From contig PAAG01000060.1 in the NCBI GenBank assembly GCA_002698785.1, forward strand, positions 1 to 64,000: a DNA stretch of 64,000 bases. Direction: 5' to 3'. Of this stretch, positions 7,408 to 16,082 are shown one piece after another (positions within the stretch are counted from its first letter, which is position 1; each line of letters opens with the position of its first letter). The translations under genes and the position numbers were made by a program. A model generated the notes under the pieces. The model was not told where the DNA came from. It made no database searches and was given only the letters and a program-made list of their open reading frames with translations. The stretch is from Verrucomicrobiales bacterium. GTDB taxonomy: Bacteria > Verrucomicrobiota > Verrucomicrobiia > Verrucomicrobiales > DEV007.

Positions 7408-9129
7408 ATGGAAACAGAAACACTTTTACAGGAATCAGTCGGTTCTCCCGTGAAATCGACCGCCGTCTTTGTACGCGATCTTTCATTGAGCGTTCCGAAC
7501 CGGCGGAACAAAAAGGAGACGAAGTTTCTGCTGGATAATATTTCTTTTGATCTACCCGAGGGGACCTTTACTGCGATTGTTGGGCCGTCTGGGTGTGGAA
7601 AAACGACCCTGATACGCCTTTTGGCCGGGCTGCGGAATCAGACCTCCGGAGAGGTCAGGCTGGCGGGACATACTCCTGGATCGTTGCGGGCAGGTTTGCC
7701 TCTCGCAATCGGGTATCTGCCGCAATTTTCCGCTTTGCACGATTCTCTCACGGTGCGGGAAACGCTCGAAGATGCCCTTGCGATTCGTTTACCGGGATCT
7801 GTGCCCAAGGCGCAGAGACGGCAATGGTTTAATTCTGTGGTCGATCTTGCCGGGTTATCCGGCGTGCTCGATCAGGCTTGTGAGACTCTTTCCGGCGGGC
7901 AGAAACGACGCCTTTCTCTTGCCGAGGAGCTTATTGGCGATCCACCCTTCCTTTTCCTTGATGAATTGACCAGTGGCCTCGATCCGAATGCAGATCTCGA
8001 AATGATGCAGTGGATGCGGGACCTGGTTCGACGGACGGGAAAGACGGTTGTAATGGTCACGCACTCAGTTGCGAATTTGGACCAGTGCGACAAGGTTTTG
8101 TTTCTCAATGCTGGGAAGTTGTTGTTCGCAGGAGCACCTGAGGAGTTCCTGCCTGCCTTCGGCGCTGGCTCGATCGAAGAGATTTACGCTACAGCCGGGA
8201 GATATGACGCCGCTCCCTATGAGGGGGATCAAGCAGTGCCGGAGCCTCGCCCCCTGAAATCGTCGCGCCCTGCGAATGCCATGTCGCAGTTTGGTATCTT
8301 GATGAGGCGCCAGGTACGTCTTTTGTTTCGAGACAAGGGTCAGCTGGGTTTGCAGCTGTTGCTTTTAATTAGTTTTCCGGTTCTTGTGGCGGTATTTGCT
8401 CTCGATGGCCTACCTGCAGTGCAGAGTCTGTCTCTTGAGGTAGAGACATCGGTCGTGGAAGGATTGGCGGAGCAATTGTCCTATCTGAAAGAATCTTTCG
8501 ATGTGGCATCTCTCGTACAGGGGTTGGCAATGTTCCAGGTGATCCTCCTGACCCTGATGGGGGCAAATAATGGGGCTCGTGAAATCGCAAAAGAAGCGCC
8601 CATTTTGCAGAAGGAACTCAGGGCAGGGCTGTCTGCCTTCAGCTACTGTACCACCAAGGTGATCCAGGTGACCCTATTTTCTGCCATACAGAGTTTCTGG
8701 ATGACCTGGTTTGTGAAGGAGATGTGTGGCTTTCCGGGGAGCTTTGCGGATCAATATATGATTCTCTTTCTCGCCACGGCCGCGATGAGCAATACGTGCC
8801 TATTGTTTTCGGCAATTTCCAGGACACCAGAAAAAGCGTCGCTGCTATCAATCTACCTCGTGGGCTTGCAACTGCCCTTGTCCGGGGCGGTGTTGGCGCT
8901 TCCTGAATTGTTGCGATGGGCCACGCAGCCGGTGATTGCTGCTTACTGGGGGTGGAGTGGGTATCTGCGAACGCTAGAGATGTTTCGACAGTATGATGTG
9001 GTGCAACAGGCAAGTAAGACGGAGATTGCGATCTCCTCCTCTTCCGTAGTTGTTTTATCGGCACACATAATTGTCGGCTGGATGTTGGTTGTGTTTGCCA
9101 TAAAGCGTTCTTCTTTCCGGTCAGAATAA
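7408..9129 (+). CDS. ABC transporter, fused ATPase and ABC-2-type permease
   Basis: About 573 residues from the ATG at 7408; an in-frame TTG at 7354 would add 18 residues lacking features. The ATPase domain shows Walker A GPSGCGKTT (59-67), the Q-loop glutamine (about 106), signature LSGGQKRR (151-158), Walker B FLFLDE (171-176) and the H-loop histidine (about 199). The C-terminal half (about 320-573) has several hydrophobic helices of the ABC-2 membrane type. The ATPase-then-permease order is that of half-transporters of the ABCG type, which act as dimers. The substrate cannot be told from sequence. Location after the membrane and secreted helical proteins suggests export or envelope assembly. 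Confidence 0.9.
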   Translation: METETLLQESVGSPVKSTAVFVRDLSLSVPNRRNKKETKFLLDNISFDLPEGTFTAIVGPSGCGKTTLIRLLAGLRNQTSGEVRLAGHTPGSLRAGLPLAIGYLPQFSALHDSLTVRETLEDALAIRLPGSVPKAQRRQWFNSVVDLAGLSGVLDQACETLSGGQKRRLSLAEELIGDPPFLFLDELTSGLDPNADLEMMQWMRDLVRRTGKTVVMVTHSVANLDQCDKVLFLNAGKLLFAGAPEEFLPAFGAGSIEEIYATAGRYDAAPYEGDQAVPEPRPLKSSRPANAMSQFGILMRRQVRLLFRDKGQLGLQLLLLISFPVLVAVFALDGLPAVQSLSLEVETSVVEGLAEQLSYLKESFDVASLVQGLAMFQVILLTLMGANNGAREIAKEAPILQKELRAGLSAFSYCTTKVIQVTLFSAIQSFWMTWFVKEMCGFPGSFADQYMILFLATAAMSNTCLLFSAISRTPEKASLLSIYLVGLQLPLSGAVLALPELLRWATQPVIAAYWGWSGYLRTLEMFRQYDVVQQASKTEIAISSSSVVVLSAHIIVGWMLVVFAIKRSSFRSE

Positions 9130-9660
9130 GAAGAGAATTTCTTGGTGTATTTGGGCGGCCTTAGTAAATTTGTTTTGCCTTATGGGGTGGTCATACTAAC
9201 AGTGGATACGGGAATTCTGATTTATTCAATTACTCGATCTATAGGATCATATAATTTCAAATTCAATGATTCAGATTTAAAGAAGGCGGGATTGCCCTTC
9301 GGTATGGCAGGTAGCCTACGTCACGGGCTCTTATCCTAAACGCGATATTAGTGGGAAATGCTACATAAATAAAAAATCATCTTCTTGTCGCGCAATTACC
9401 GGGAAATACTGCACGCAAGGAAAACCGAGGCATTACTAAGTCGCGCTCCATCCTCCCCCCCCCTACTTGACTGTGAGTGTGCCACAAGAAATAGGCTGTG
9501 GCAGTTTATCAGCCTGCATCTATTGCGTATTTTTTCCTTATCGGAAGTCAAATATCCATATAAATAATCTCAAAAAAAGCTTGTCAACGTCTCTGCTTTG
9601 TTAAATTCTCTTTCTATGGTAAGGATTTCGAATTCATTGTAGACTACGAGTTTCTTTATA
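9130..9660. other. A/T-rich intergenic region
   Basis: About 530 bp with no supported gene. Short frames at 9142-9339 and 9385-9567 lack ribosome-binding sites and recognisable features. It contains a run of nine C residues (9455-9463) in otherwise A/T-rich DNA. No clear terminator follows the ABC transporter. The end presumably carries the promoter for the gene at 9661, but no good match to consensus hexamers was found. Confidence 0.4.
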
Positions 9661-10866
9661 ATGCAACCACTTGAGAGGATTCGAGCAATGGGCCGAAAGC
9701 AAACTTTAACAGTAGTTGTTTTTTTTCTACTTGTTGTTCTCATCGCTTCATCTCACGTTTCTTCCAGTGAGCCAAAAAGGTGGATTGATCTTATGGGTTA
9801 CGCGGAATTGTCTGCGACAATTGGAGTTTTGGGAGGTGGAGACTATGAAGTTCCACTTCGATTGAAATTGAATACTAGAGGTGGTAATGGCGTTATCTTG
9901 CCGTCTGGGTGGACAATTCCTCTTATAGAGTCACGCTTAGTTCAAACGGATGAACGGAATGTGGAAGCCTGGTTGCCGAACGGAGAGAGAATTTCGTTTC
10001 GTTTGCGCGAGGACGGTGGGCTGGAGTCGGGAGCAGGTTATAATGCTTCCAGAGAGGGCGGGGCGGTTTCTTTTGAATACGGTAGGAAATTCTACCGCTT
10101 CGATAAAGGCCGGATAAGGGAAATGATCGTTCCGACCGGAGAGAAGTTTGAGTGGCGCTACCGCTCTGACAACGATATTGATATTTATCGGGATGGACGT
10201 AGTGTTTTCCGCTCTACCCGGCATGAGAGTGGCTCGGAAGGTGTTCTTGACCTGAATTTTATTCAGAATCGCTCGACCTGCCGTATCCATTACGACGTCA
10301 TCCCTGACATTGTTTCAAAGAACGTTGCGGCTTTGAGAGGTCGCGCCTTCCCTACGGTATACCGAATCGAAATGAGTGACGGCGGTGATGCTTTTGTAGA
10401 GGTCGATGATGAGGGGAGTAGCACATTGATTACGGTCGAAAACTGGCCCGATGCTGTTCCAGATCGCATGGTTCTTGAGCTTGATAAGGAGACTCGCCTT
10501 CTTCGGAGAATGAATGAATTTTCGTTTCACGTGGAAGACATGGCTCCGACAAACAAAGTATTATTCTCTGTTCCTCGTATTACGGTTACCGATGCGAACT
10601 CGGAGGAGACTAAGTTGTTGCAGAAAGGAAAGTTTCGGATCGACAAAGGTCGGCCGCAAGTGGAGATCGGTCTTGAGGACACGGTAGAGAAATATTATCT
10701 TTCAACCAGTAGCGGGCGGAAACTGAGGAAGAGAGTCGTAAATGGTCAAGAGGTGTTCCGTGGCTACTATGACGAAGAGGGGAGGAACCTCATCACTGTT
10801 GAAGAGGGTGTCAGAATTGATTGGAGCAGTTTTCAAGAAGGTAGTGAGTTTCAGGGACCGCATTAG
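9661..10866 (+). CDS. secreted protein of unknown function with RHS/YD-like N-terminal character
   Basis: About 401 residues (392 if the ATG at 9688 is used; that start gives the neater signal peptide MGRKQTLTVVVFFLLVVLIASS). The mature part is rich in beta-strand-like segments. A block such as GWTIPLIESRLVQTDERN followed by WLPNGERISFRL, and later FYRFDKGRIREM and GEKFEWRYR, resembles the strands found at the start of RHS/YD-repeat proteins. It is far too short for an RHS toxin, and no toxin domain is present. It is the first of a run of secreted proteins on the same strand. Function is not known. Confidence 0.65.
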   Translation: MQPLERIRAMGRKQTLTVVVFFLLVVLIASSHVSSSEPKRWIDLMGYAELSATIGVLGGGDYEVPLRLKLNTRGGNGVILPSGWTIPLIESRLVQTDERNVEAWLPNGERISFRLREDGGLESGAGYNASREGGAVSFEYGRKFYRFDKGRIREMIVPTGEKFEWRYRSDNDIDIYRDGRSVFRSTRHESGSEGVLDLNFIQNRSTCRIHYDVIPDIVSKNVAALRGRAFPTVYRIEMSDGGDAFVEVDDEGSSTLITVENWPDAVPDRMVLELDKETRLLRRMNEFSFHVEDMAPTNKVLFSVPRITVTDANSEETKLLQKGKFRIDKGRPQVEIGLEDTVEKYYLSTSSGRKLRKRVVNGQEVFRGYYDEEGRNLITVEEGVRIDWSSFQEGSEFQGPH

Positions 10867-10917
10867 ATAAATTTTGGGGTGGATTAAATTACCTCGAAAA
10901 CAGAAAGAGAATAAAAA

Positions 10918-11241
10918 ATGAGAAGGTTTATTATTTTAGGTAGCGTATTAATGTGTCTTAGTATCGGATTTGTGTTTCCAATTCTGGAATCCACCGCGGG
11001 AGTTTGCTCTCAAGTCCCCGATACTTGCTCGGTGCGTAGTTGCCCAGGTTCAACGGCACAGTTCACCGATGCAGTTTGGGAAGACGAGAGGGCATCGCCG
11101 GGTTCGGGCGATACAGGTCAAAAACAGAGTAGTGACACCTTTAATGGCGGATTTTTTAATTCCCAGGTAGCAGGTGTCTGCACTTATATCAATGATGCTT
11201 GTGCGGCTTTGGAGGATTGCGATGACGATCCAGGCGAATAG
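10918..11241 (+). CDS. small secreted cysteine-rich protein
   Basis: 107 residues. Cleavage is likely after a hydrophobic signal sequence (MRRFIILGSVLMCLSIGFVF). The mature part has six cysteines in two clusters (C30, C37, C42 and C88, C95, C101) separated by a polar, low-complexity middle. The tail is acidic (DCDDDPGE type). The even number of cysteines suggests disulphides. A clear terminator follows at 11273-11302, so it may be made in larger amounts than its neighbours. I do not recognise a family. It could be a secreted or surface peptide, or a structural protein. Confidence 0.65.
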   Translation: MRRFIILGSVLMCLSIGFVFPILESTAGVCSQVPDTCSVRSCPGSTAQFTDAVWEDERASPGSGDTGQKQSSDTFNGGFFNSQVAGVCTYINDACAALEDCDDDPGE

Positions 11242-11272
11242 GGGCTAAAATTGTTGGATACCCTACGAGGTT

Positions 11273-11302
11273 GTGGTGCTCTATTGAGCACCACGATTTT
11301 TT
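11273..11302 (+). terminator. rho-independent terminator after the cysteine-rich gene
   Basis: A perfect 9-bp stem (gtggtgctc 11273-11281, gagcaccac 11286-11294) with a 4-nt loop is followed by six T residues (11297-11302). It lies 31 bases after the stop codon of the small cysteine-rich protein and separates it from the gene at 11364. Confidence 0.85.
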
Positions 11303-11363
11303 GGGGGCCTTTCATTTAACCTTGACGATCTACATTGCGATAAAAGGAAAATAGAAAATCAAT

Positions 11364-12296
11364 ATGAGTTCCCGAAGATTGATCATGTGCCTGGGTTTGG
11401 TATGCGTCTTATTGACTCTCTTGATGCCTTCATCGAAACTAATGTCGCAATCACTATCGGTTGGGCAGGCAACGTTGGATGGTGCGGGAGTGTTGAAAGA
11501 CCTTCTTCAGATCCCTTCTAGGGTTTCGCTGATTCCCGATTGTTCCTTTGCATATACATCTGTTAACTTCTCGGCAAATGGTCAAGAAGGTGAAGTAATT
11601 CGAAGACGTTTTGTGAAACAGGGGGAAATGTGGAAGGAAGAGTCTTACAGGCCGGATGGAAGTCTGCGAATCGTCAACTCTTACGATGGAGAGAATTATT
11701 TTACCTACATACCAACAGCTAATCAACTTGCTGTCTCCCAGAATCCTAAGGCGGTCGAAAGGTTCACCGTAGAGTCCTTCGCAACCAATCCGCTCTACAC
11801 GTGGTCAAATGTAGTTTTCCTTGCTGCTCATGAAAAGTTTAAGATACCGGAGTTAGAAGACGGCGATTTGCTTGAGGAGGAATTAACAAAGTTTCAGGTT
11901 CTTCCTTCTTCAGCAGTTGTAACGAGTAGGGGAGGGGAGGTCGGGCTTGAAAGTCCGGAGATGGTCTGCAAGATATCTTACGATCGCAGTGAAGAGGGAG
12001 AGGTTTTGGTTTCCGAATACACCTTGAGGCTGAAGGATCCTGATGGGAAGCTGTATGATAGGATTTCGAGAAAATCGATGTTGGATTGGAGAACAGAGAA
12101 AGTGGGTGAGGTGGATGTAATATTTCCTCGCCGGGTGGAGGTCGACACTTTTGACGCCGGGAAGCCCGGCGTGAGCACGGGAGGAAGCATCTTTGAGTAC
12201 GAAGAAGGGACCCTAGTGAAGGGGACCGGAAAACTAAAGAAAATAGACTTTCAGGTGCCTCTCAGTTCGGTTTCGAATCCAAGGTTTATCAAATAG
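11364..12296 (+). CDS. secreted protein of unknown function, LolA/outer-membrane-sorting-like fold possible
   Basis: About 310 residues with an N-terminal signal peptide (RLIMCLGLVCVLLTLLM). The mature part shows alternating beta-strand patterns such as EVIRRRFVKQGEMWKEESY, SLRIVNSYDGENYFTY and WRTEKVGEVDVIFPRRVEV. These resemble the LolA/LppX-like half-barrels of PVC outer-membrane lipoprotein-sorting-like proteins. This fold is inference; no catalytic motif is seen. It follows a terminator, so it starts a new transcript, and is followed after 232 bp by a DUF1573 protein. Confidence 0.65.
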   Translation: MSSRRLIMCLGLVCVLLTLLMPSSKLMSQSLSVGQATLDGAGVLKDLLQIPSRVSLIPDCSFAYTSVNFSANGQEGEVIRRRFVKQGEMWKEESYRPDGSLRIVNSYDGENYFTYIPTANQLAVSQNPKAVERFTVESFATNPLYTWSNVVFLAAHEKFKIPELEDGDLLEEELTKFQVLPSSAVVTSRGGEVGLESPEMVCKISYDRSEEGEVLVSEYTLRLKDPDGKLYDRISRKSMLDWRTEKVGEVDVIFPRRVEVDTFDAGKPGVSTGGSIFEYEEGTLVKGTGKLKKIDFQVPLSSVSNPRFIK

Positions 12297-12512
12297 CCAA
12301 GCAGTTGTTTTTAGAATTGGAGATGCCAATTATATTTCGAGGAGAACAACATTTTTTAGAGCCGAGATCTCGTATTATCTGGTATATGACAATGTCAGTC
12401 TCACCAATGGAAAGTCTTCTTGGTAGCGCGAGTCATTGATTTGATTGGAGTTGAATGATTTCTCAGGAATAAGCTGAGATACTGAAAATTGTATTAGATC
12501 ATTTCCGGCCGG

Positions 12513-12520
12513 GGAGGTGA
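12513..12520 (+). promoter_or_regulatory. strong Shine-Dalgarno sequence of the DUF1573 gene
   Basis: ggaggtga lies 8 bases before the ATG at 12529. It is one of the few good ribosome-binding sites in the window and fixes the start of this gene. Confidence 0.7.
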
Positions 12521-12528
12521 ATTAAAAA

Positions 12529-13491
12529 ATGAAGCTTCGTATATTATCACTATGCATTGGTTCTCTCTTCGTTGGAGCTCTTTTAAGTAAGCAATTTGCT
12601 CCCCGGGTTTCAGCGGTCACGGAAATTGATTTGGGGAAAGTTTCACCTGAAACCGTTATTCGAACTTCTTTTAAGATCTCAAACAGCGGCCATAGAGCAC
12701 TACGCGTTTTTGATTTCAAATCTGATTGTGGATGTGCGACAATTGCGAGCGAGGAAATATGGATTGAACCTAAAAAATTTACTGAAGTAAAAGTATTGAT
12801 CAGAGTCCCAAAGGGAGATTCCCAACGTTCGTTTAAGGTGATATATCGCACGAATGATAGCGATCTTCCGTATAGCACATGCCGCTTTGAGATGGTTGCA
12901 GAATATGGAGTGAAGCTTACACCCGGAAGAGTGGTCTACTTGCCTCTTGGAGGTTCGGATTTGGGAGGATCGGATGGAAAACAAATTGTCACGGCTAAGG
13001 TATCTGATAGTCGTCCCGATTTTACATCATTGGAAGTAGAATCAGAGGTCGATTTTATCGAAGCTGAATCGTTGCTACTCAATGATAGGGAGGGACAAAT
13101 TCTCATTCGTCTTAAGAATCCGTTCATTTGTGGGGAATTCAAAGCGCATGTTTCTGTAATATATCGTTTGGGGAACGAAGCGATTAGCTCCGCTGATATT
13201 CTTGTATGTGGTCGTGCGGACGATCAAGTGGTTGCGATTCCGTCGATAGCGCGGCTGAGTCTTTCTGACCAAAGAGAGTTACGAGTGCATGTAAAAGGTA
13301 ATCCGAAGAGTTCCCCTGAAATCGAATTATACGGTTTTGGAGAAAATGTAATTCGTGGAGATTTCGAGGATGATAATGTTCTATTGATATCCCTCGACGA
13401 TGGAATGGAGAAACCAGATGCTGGTGCTGCTATTCTACGTTGGCCTGCCGAAGAGATGAGTCTGTCGGTACCAGTCAGTGTTGAGCGCTAA
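12529..13491 (+). CDS. DUF1573-domain secreted protein
   Basis: 320 residues with an N-terminal signal/anchor segment (LRILSLCIGSLFVGALL). A DUF1573 Ig-like domain follows (about 30-110), with the framework DLGKVSPET, SFKISNSGHRALRV and the diagnostic SDCGCA at 65-70. The rest forms beta-rich segments of similar character. DUF1573 proteins are abundant in planctomycetes, verrucomicrobia and Bacteroidetes and are exported. The CGC motif could bind a metal or form a disulphide, but its role is not established. A rhodanese and a MauE-like protein about 8 kb downstream are frequent companions of this family. Confidence 0.85.
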   Translation: MKLRILSLCIGSLFVGALLSKQFAPRVSAVTEIDLGKVSPETVIRTSFKISNSGHRALRVFDFKSDCGCATIASEEIWIEPKKFTEVKVLIRVPKGDSQRSFKVIYRTNDSDLPYSTCRFEMVAEYGVKLTPGRVVYLPLGGSDLGGSDGKQIVTAKVSDSRPDFTSLEVESEVDFIEAESLLLNDREGQILIRLKNPFICGEFKAHVSVIYRLGNEAISSADILVCGRADDQVVAIPSIARLSLSDQRELRVHVKGNPKSSPEIELYGFGENVIRGDFEDDNVLLISLDDGMEKPDAGAAILRWPAEEMSLSVPVSVER

Positions 13492-14048
13492 TATAGCACA
13501 ATAGACCTCTTGCTCATGGGAGGTTTCTTTCCTTCTGCTCTGCCGACTAACTCATAAGGCAGTAAAAACTAGCGACGCTGCTCATTTGGTCTTGATTGAT
13601 AATCTGGAGATTCATGATGTAAGGGACACCTTTGTTTTTTTTGGAATCAAACATGAATAGGTGGTAAGGTAAAGAAGGGTGCGCCGCAGGACTGTCTTCG
13701 GGTCGGATTTAGTAGAGAAATTGTATTTTTTGTAAACTCGCATTTTTTATTTTCGAGCGTCAAGGCTTTGAGAACGAAGAGGATCTTAGGTCAGGGGAAG
13801 GGTATGATTTATCGAAGATGCGGTTATCTGAGGTAAGTAGTTTTTTTGTTTAGGTCGCTTGTGAAGTGTCGGAAGTTGATAATGATATCGTTATTTTTCT
13901 GGTTTCTAAAACACGTTTTTTTACCTTAGTTTTTTGCATGGGATCTAAGGTATTAGGAAAAAGGATGTAAGATATAGATAGTTTTGTAGGGGAATTTCTT
14001 GCATGTTTGTCCGTTTTTATGCAATTGTCTCATAAATCTTGATTGGTT
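13492..14048. other. A/T-rich intergenic region before the hydrolase cluster
   Basis: About 550 bp with no supported gene. It starts with a weak hairpin followed by T residues (13505-13530) and is otherwise A/T-rich with many T runs. The promoter of the hydrolase cluster presumably lies here, but I cannot assign hexamers with confidence. Confidence 0.4.
13505..13530 (+). terminator. possible weak terminator after DUF1573 gene
   Basis: acctc (13505-13509) can pair with gaggt (13520-13524) around a 10-nt loop, followed by ttcttt. It lies just after the DUF1573 stop codon. The stem is short, so this is a tentative call. Confidence 0.35.
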
Positions 14049-16064
14049 ATGCATGCTCGAATCGTGACTTGTTTTTTAGTGACGTTTTTTTTACTTTTTA
14101 CTCAGGTTAGCGGTTTGGTAGCTCAGCCTAGATTTCACGAGGTTGCTGATCCCGGAGGTTTTGAGTTCTTCGAATCCTATATTATTCCTATTCCCGATGG
14201 AGGAAGGAGTTTACTAATCGGCTGCTTCGACATGGCAAAACCTGCGGTCGCTTTGGAGCAGAAAGCATGGACGGAGTTTGGGGAAAAAAATGGGTTTGGG
14301 TTGATGTCTATCGGGTTCAAGCCGGGTCCGGGGATACGGGATAAGGATGTGGTTGGGCGCGAGTTGGCTCGTTTGATTGATGAGGCGGTAGCAGAGGCTT
14401 TCCCGGGTAATCCGAAGCGTATTGGCTATGCCCGGAATTGGGGGGCAGAGTGGTTTCTTCGAGCAATTCAGGCGGATCCGGAGAAGTGGAGTTTCTGGGG
14501 GGTGTGTGGAGTCATGGATTATCCTTTTGCGCCGAGGGGGCGAAAGGAGGCTGGCTTTCCTCCTGGGCTTATCATGAATGATGACCCAGCTCTGTATAGA
14601 GAGTCTTGGGAGTATTTCATGGATTTGCGGAAGATTGATCCTGCAAACCAGAAGATGACATATATAGGAAGTAATCGTAAGCAGCTGGACAGTGCTTTCT
14701 TAAATCGGTTCTTTCGTCAGTATGTCGGGGCGGTGTATTCTGGGAAGGTTGAGGGGCAGGGATACTGGCTGGCTGGTTTTGGAGCTGAGGGGCCCCCGCA
14801 GGAGGGAAAATCGCAGTGGACGCATCATTCCTGGCTCCCAAATGCAGAGGTTGCAGGGGCCTGGAAATTGTTGAACCGGGAGGCTCCGCAACCTCCAGGA
14901 TCTTCGCGGGAGAGAATCACCTTTGATTCGGAGGTCGGCGAGGATGAGGTGTGGTTACACATTCCGGGAGAGATGGCGAGTGATTCTGCGCTTCCCGCGC
15001 GGACGGTCATGTTGTGGCTGACGCGCCGTACGGATGAGGGGGGGACGGAGAAAGCGGTAAAGAACCAGAACGATCCGGTGATTCGCTTTGCGGAACTGAA
15101 TCGCATCCCTGTGTTCTGTTGGAATGCGGGCCGTGTATGGACAGAGGATCCGCTCCAGATCAGTCAGGAGCTACCAGAGGGGAGAAAGGAGCAGGCCGAT
15201 CATGAGTTCGTTAAGATAGGCGATGCAATGGTGGAGGCGATTCGTCGTGTATGTCGCGATCGTGGATGGCCAGACGCGGGTTGGCTGCTCTCCGCAGATA
15301 CGGTTGCGTCGCGTTATGGTTTGATGATGGCTCAGGCGTATCCATTTATCGGAGTCCAACTCCATTCTGCGACAGGGTATGAGGAGTTGGTGAAAGAGCC
15401 CACTGTCCCGTGGTTGGTAACAAGTGGTTGGAATGACGGATCTGCTCCGGAGACTCGACAATTTGCGGTAAAGGCGAATCAGGAGAAGTGGCCGGTCCTT
15501 TATAAGAAGTATCCGGCGATGGGCCATAGCTTGCGGTGGGATCAGCGAACGCTGGCGGCTCAGTTCTTCGATCATGTTCTGTGGTTGCGAGATGGAGGAG
15601 CGAAGGAGTATCCGTGGTTCGGTGACTGGAACAAGCCGCCATTACCAAAGGAGTATCGCGTAGTGGAAAATGAGGATGGAGAGGTACAGCAACCAGATTT
15701 ACCTGATGACTTTAGACGAGGGGACTATGCACCGGATCGCCCGAAGCCGTCCTCCATTGGGGAATGGTTCTCAGAGTCTCTGACTCGCGGCTTTCTAATC
15801 GGAGATTGGCGCCAGGGAAACTTGCTCCATCCTGACGATCAGAAGGTGACGACTCCCTGGTGGAGGGTGCGATTGCCCAATCGAGAACTGGCGGAGGCCT
15901 GGCGTGTGATTCATACGGATTTCCCGGACCTCAATGAAAACGAGGTAACGGTGCTGGCTGAATACGAAAAGCGAATCGCGGAGGATGATGAGGCGACTGC
16001 TCGGTACGAGGAGTCGCAGAAAAAGGCGAAAGAGGCGGCAGAGAAAGAGCAGAAGAACGAATAA
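14049..16064 (+). CDS. secreted multi-module alpha/beta-hydrolase-like protein, probable pseudoenzyme
   Basis: About 671 residues from the ATG at 14049 (MHARIVTCFLVTFFLLFTQVS signal peptide; an upstream in-frame TTG is less likely). Two tandem alpha/beta-hydrolase-like modules can be seen, each closing with a WLPN(A/R)-like or WWRVRLPNRE-type segment. In both, the nucleophile elbow is lost: YARNWGAEWF in the first and LSADTVASRYGL in the second, neither of them GxSxG. The acid and histidine regions (SGWNDGSAPET, AMGHSLRWD) remain in the second. A Lys/Glu-rich helix ends the protein. It probably binds rather than hydrolyses something. It is 18 bp before a longer paralogue with which it shares the module plan. 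Confidence 0.75.
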   Translation: MHARIVTCFLVTFFLLFTQVSGLVAQPRFHEVADPGGFEFFESYIIPIPDGGRSLLIGCFDMAKPAVALEQKAWTEFGEKNGFGLMSIGFKPGPGIRDKDVVGRELARLIDEAVAEAFPGNPKRIGYARNWGAEWFLRAIQADPEKWSFWGVCGVMDYPFAPRGRKEAGFPPGLIMNDDPALYRESWEYFMDLRKIDPANQKMTYIGSNRKQLDSAFLNRFFRQYVGAVYSGKVEGQGYWLAGFGAEGPPQEGKSQWTHHSWLPNAEVAGAWKLLNREAPQPPGSSRERITFDSEVGEDEVWLHIPGEMASDSALPARTVMLWLTRRTDEGGTEKAVKNQNDPVIRFAELNRIPVFCWNAGRVWTEDPLQISQELPEGRKEQADHEFVKIGDAMVEAIRRVCRDRGWPDAGWLLSADTVASRYGLMMAQAYPFIGVQLHSATGYEELVKEPTVPWLVTSGWNDGSAPETRQFAVKANQEKWPVLYKKYPAMGHSLRWDQRTLAAQFFDHVLWLRDGGAKEYPWFGDWNKPPLPKEYRVVENEDGEVQQPDLPDDFRRGDYAPDRPKPSSIGEWFSESLTRGFLIGDWRQGNLLHPDDQKVTTPWWRVRLPNRELAEAWRVIHTDFPDLNENEVTVLAEYEKRIAEDDEATARYEESQKKAKEAAEKEQKNE

Positions 16065-16082
16065 ACGGTGGAGGGCTTACGT

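Noticed and set aside
9142-9567. Two short frames in the 9130-9660 gap
   Set aside because: Composition is A/T-rich intergenic and no ribosome-binding site, signal peptide or family feature was found.
9661-10866. RHS toxin or polymorphic toxin
   Set aside because: Only short YD-like strands are present; no RHS core, no toxin domain and the protein is too short.
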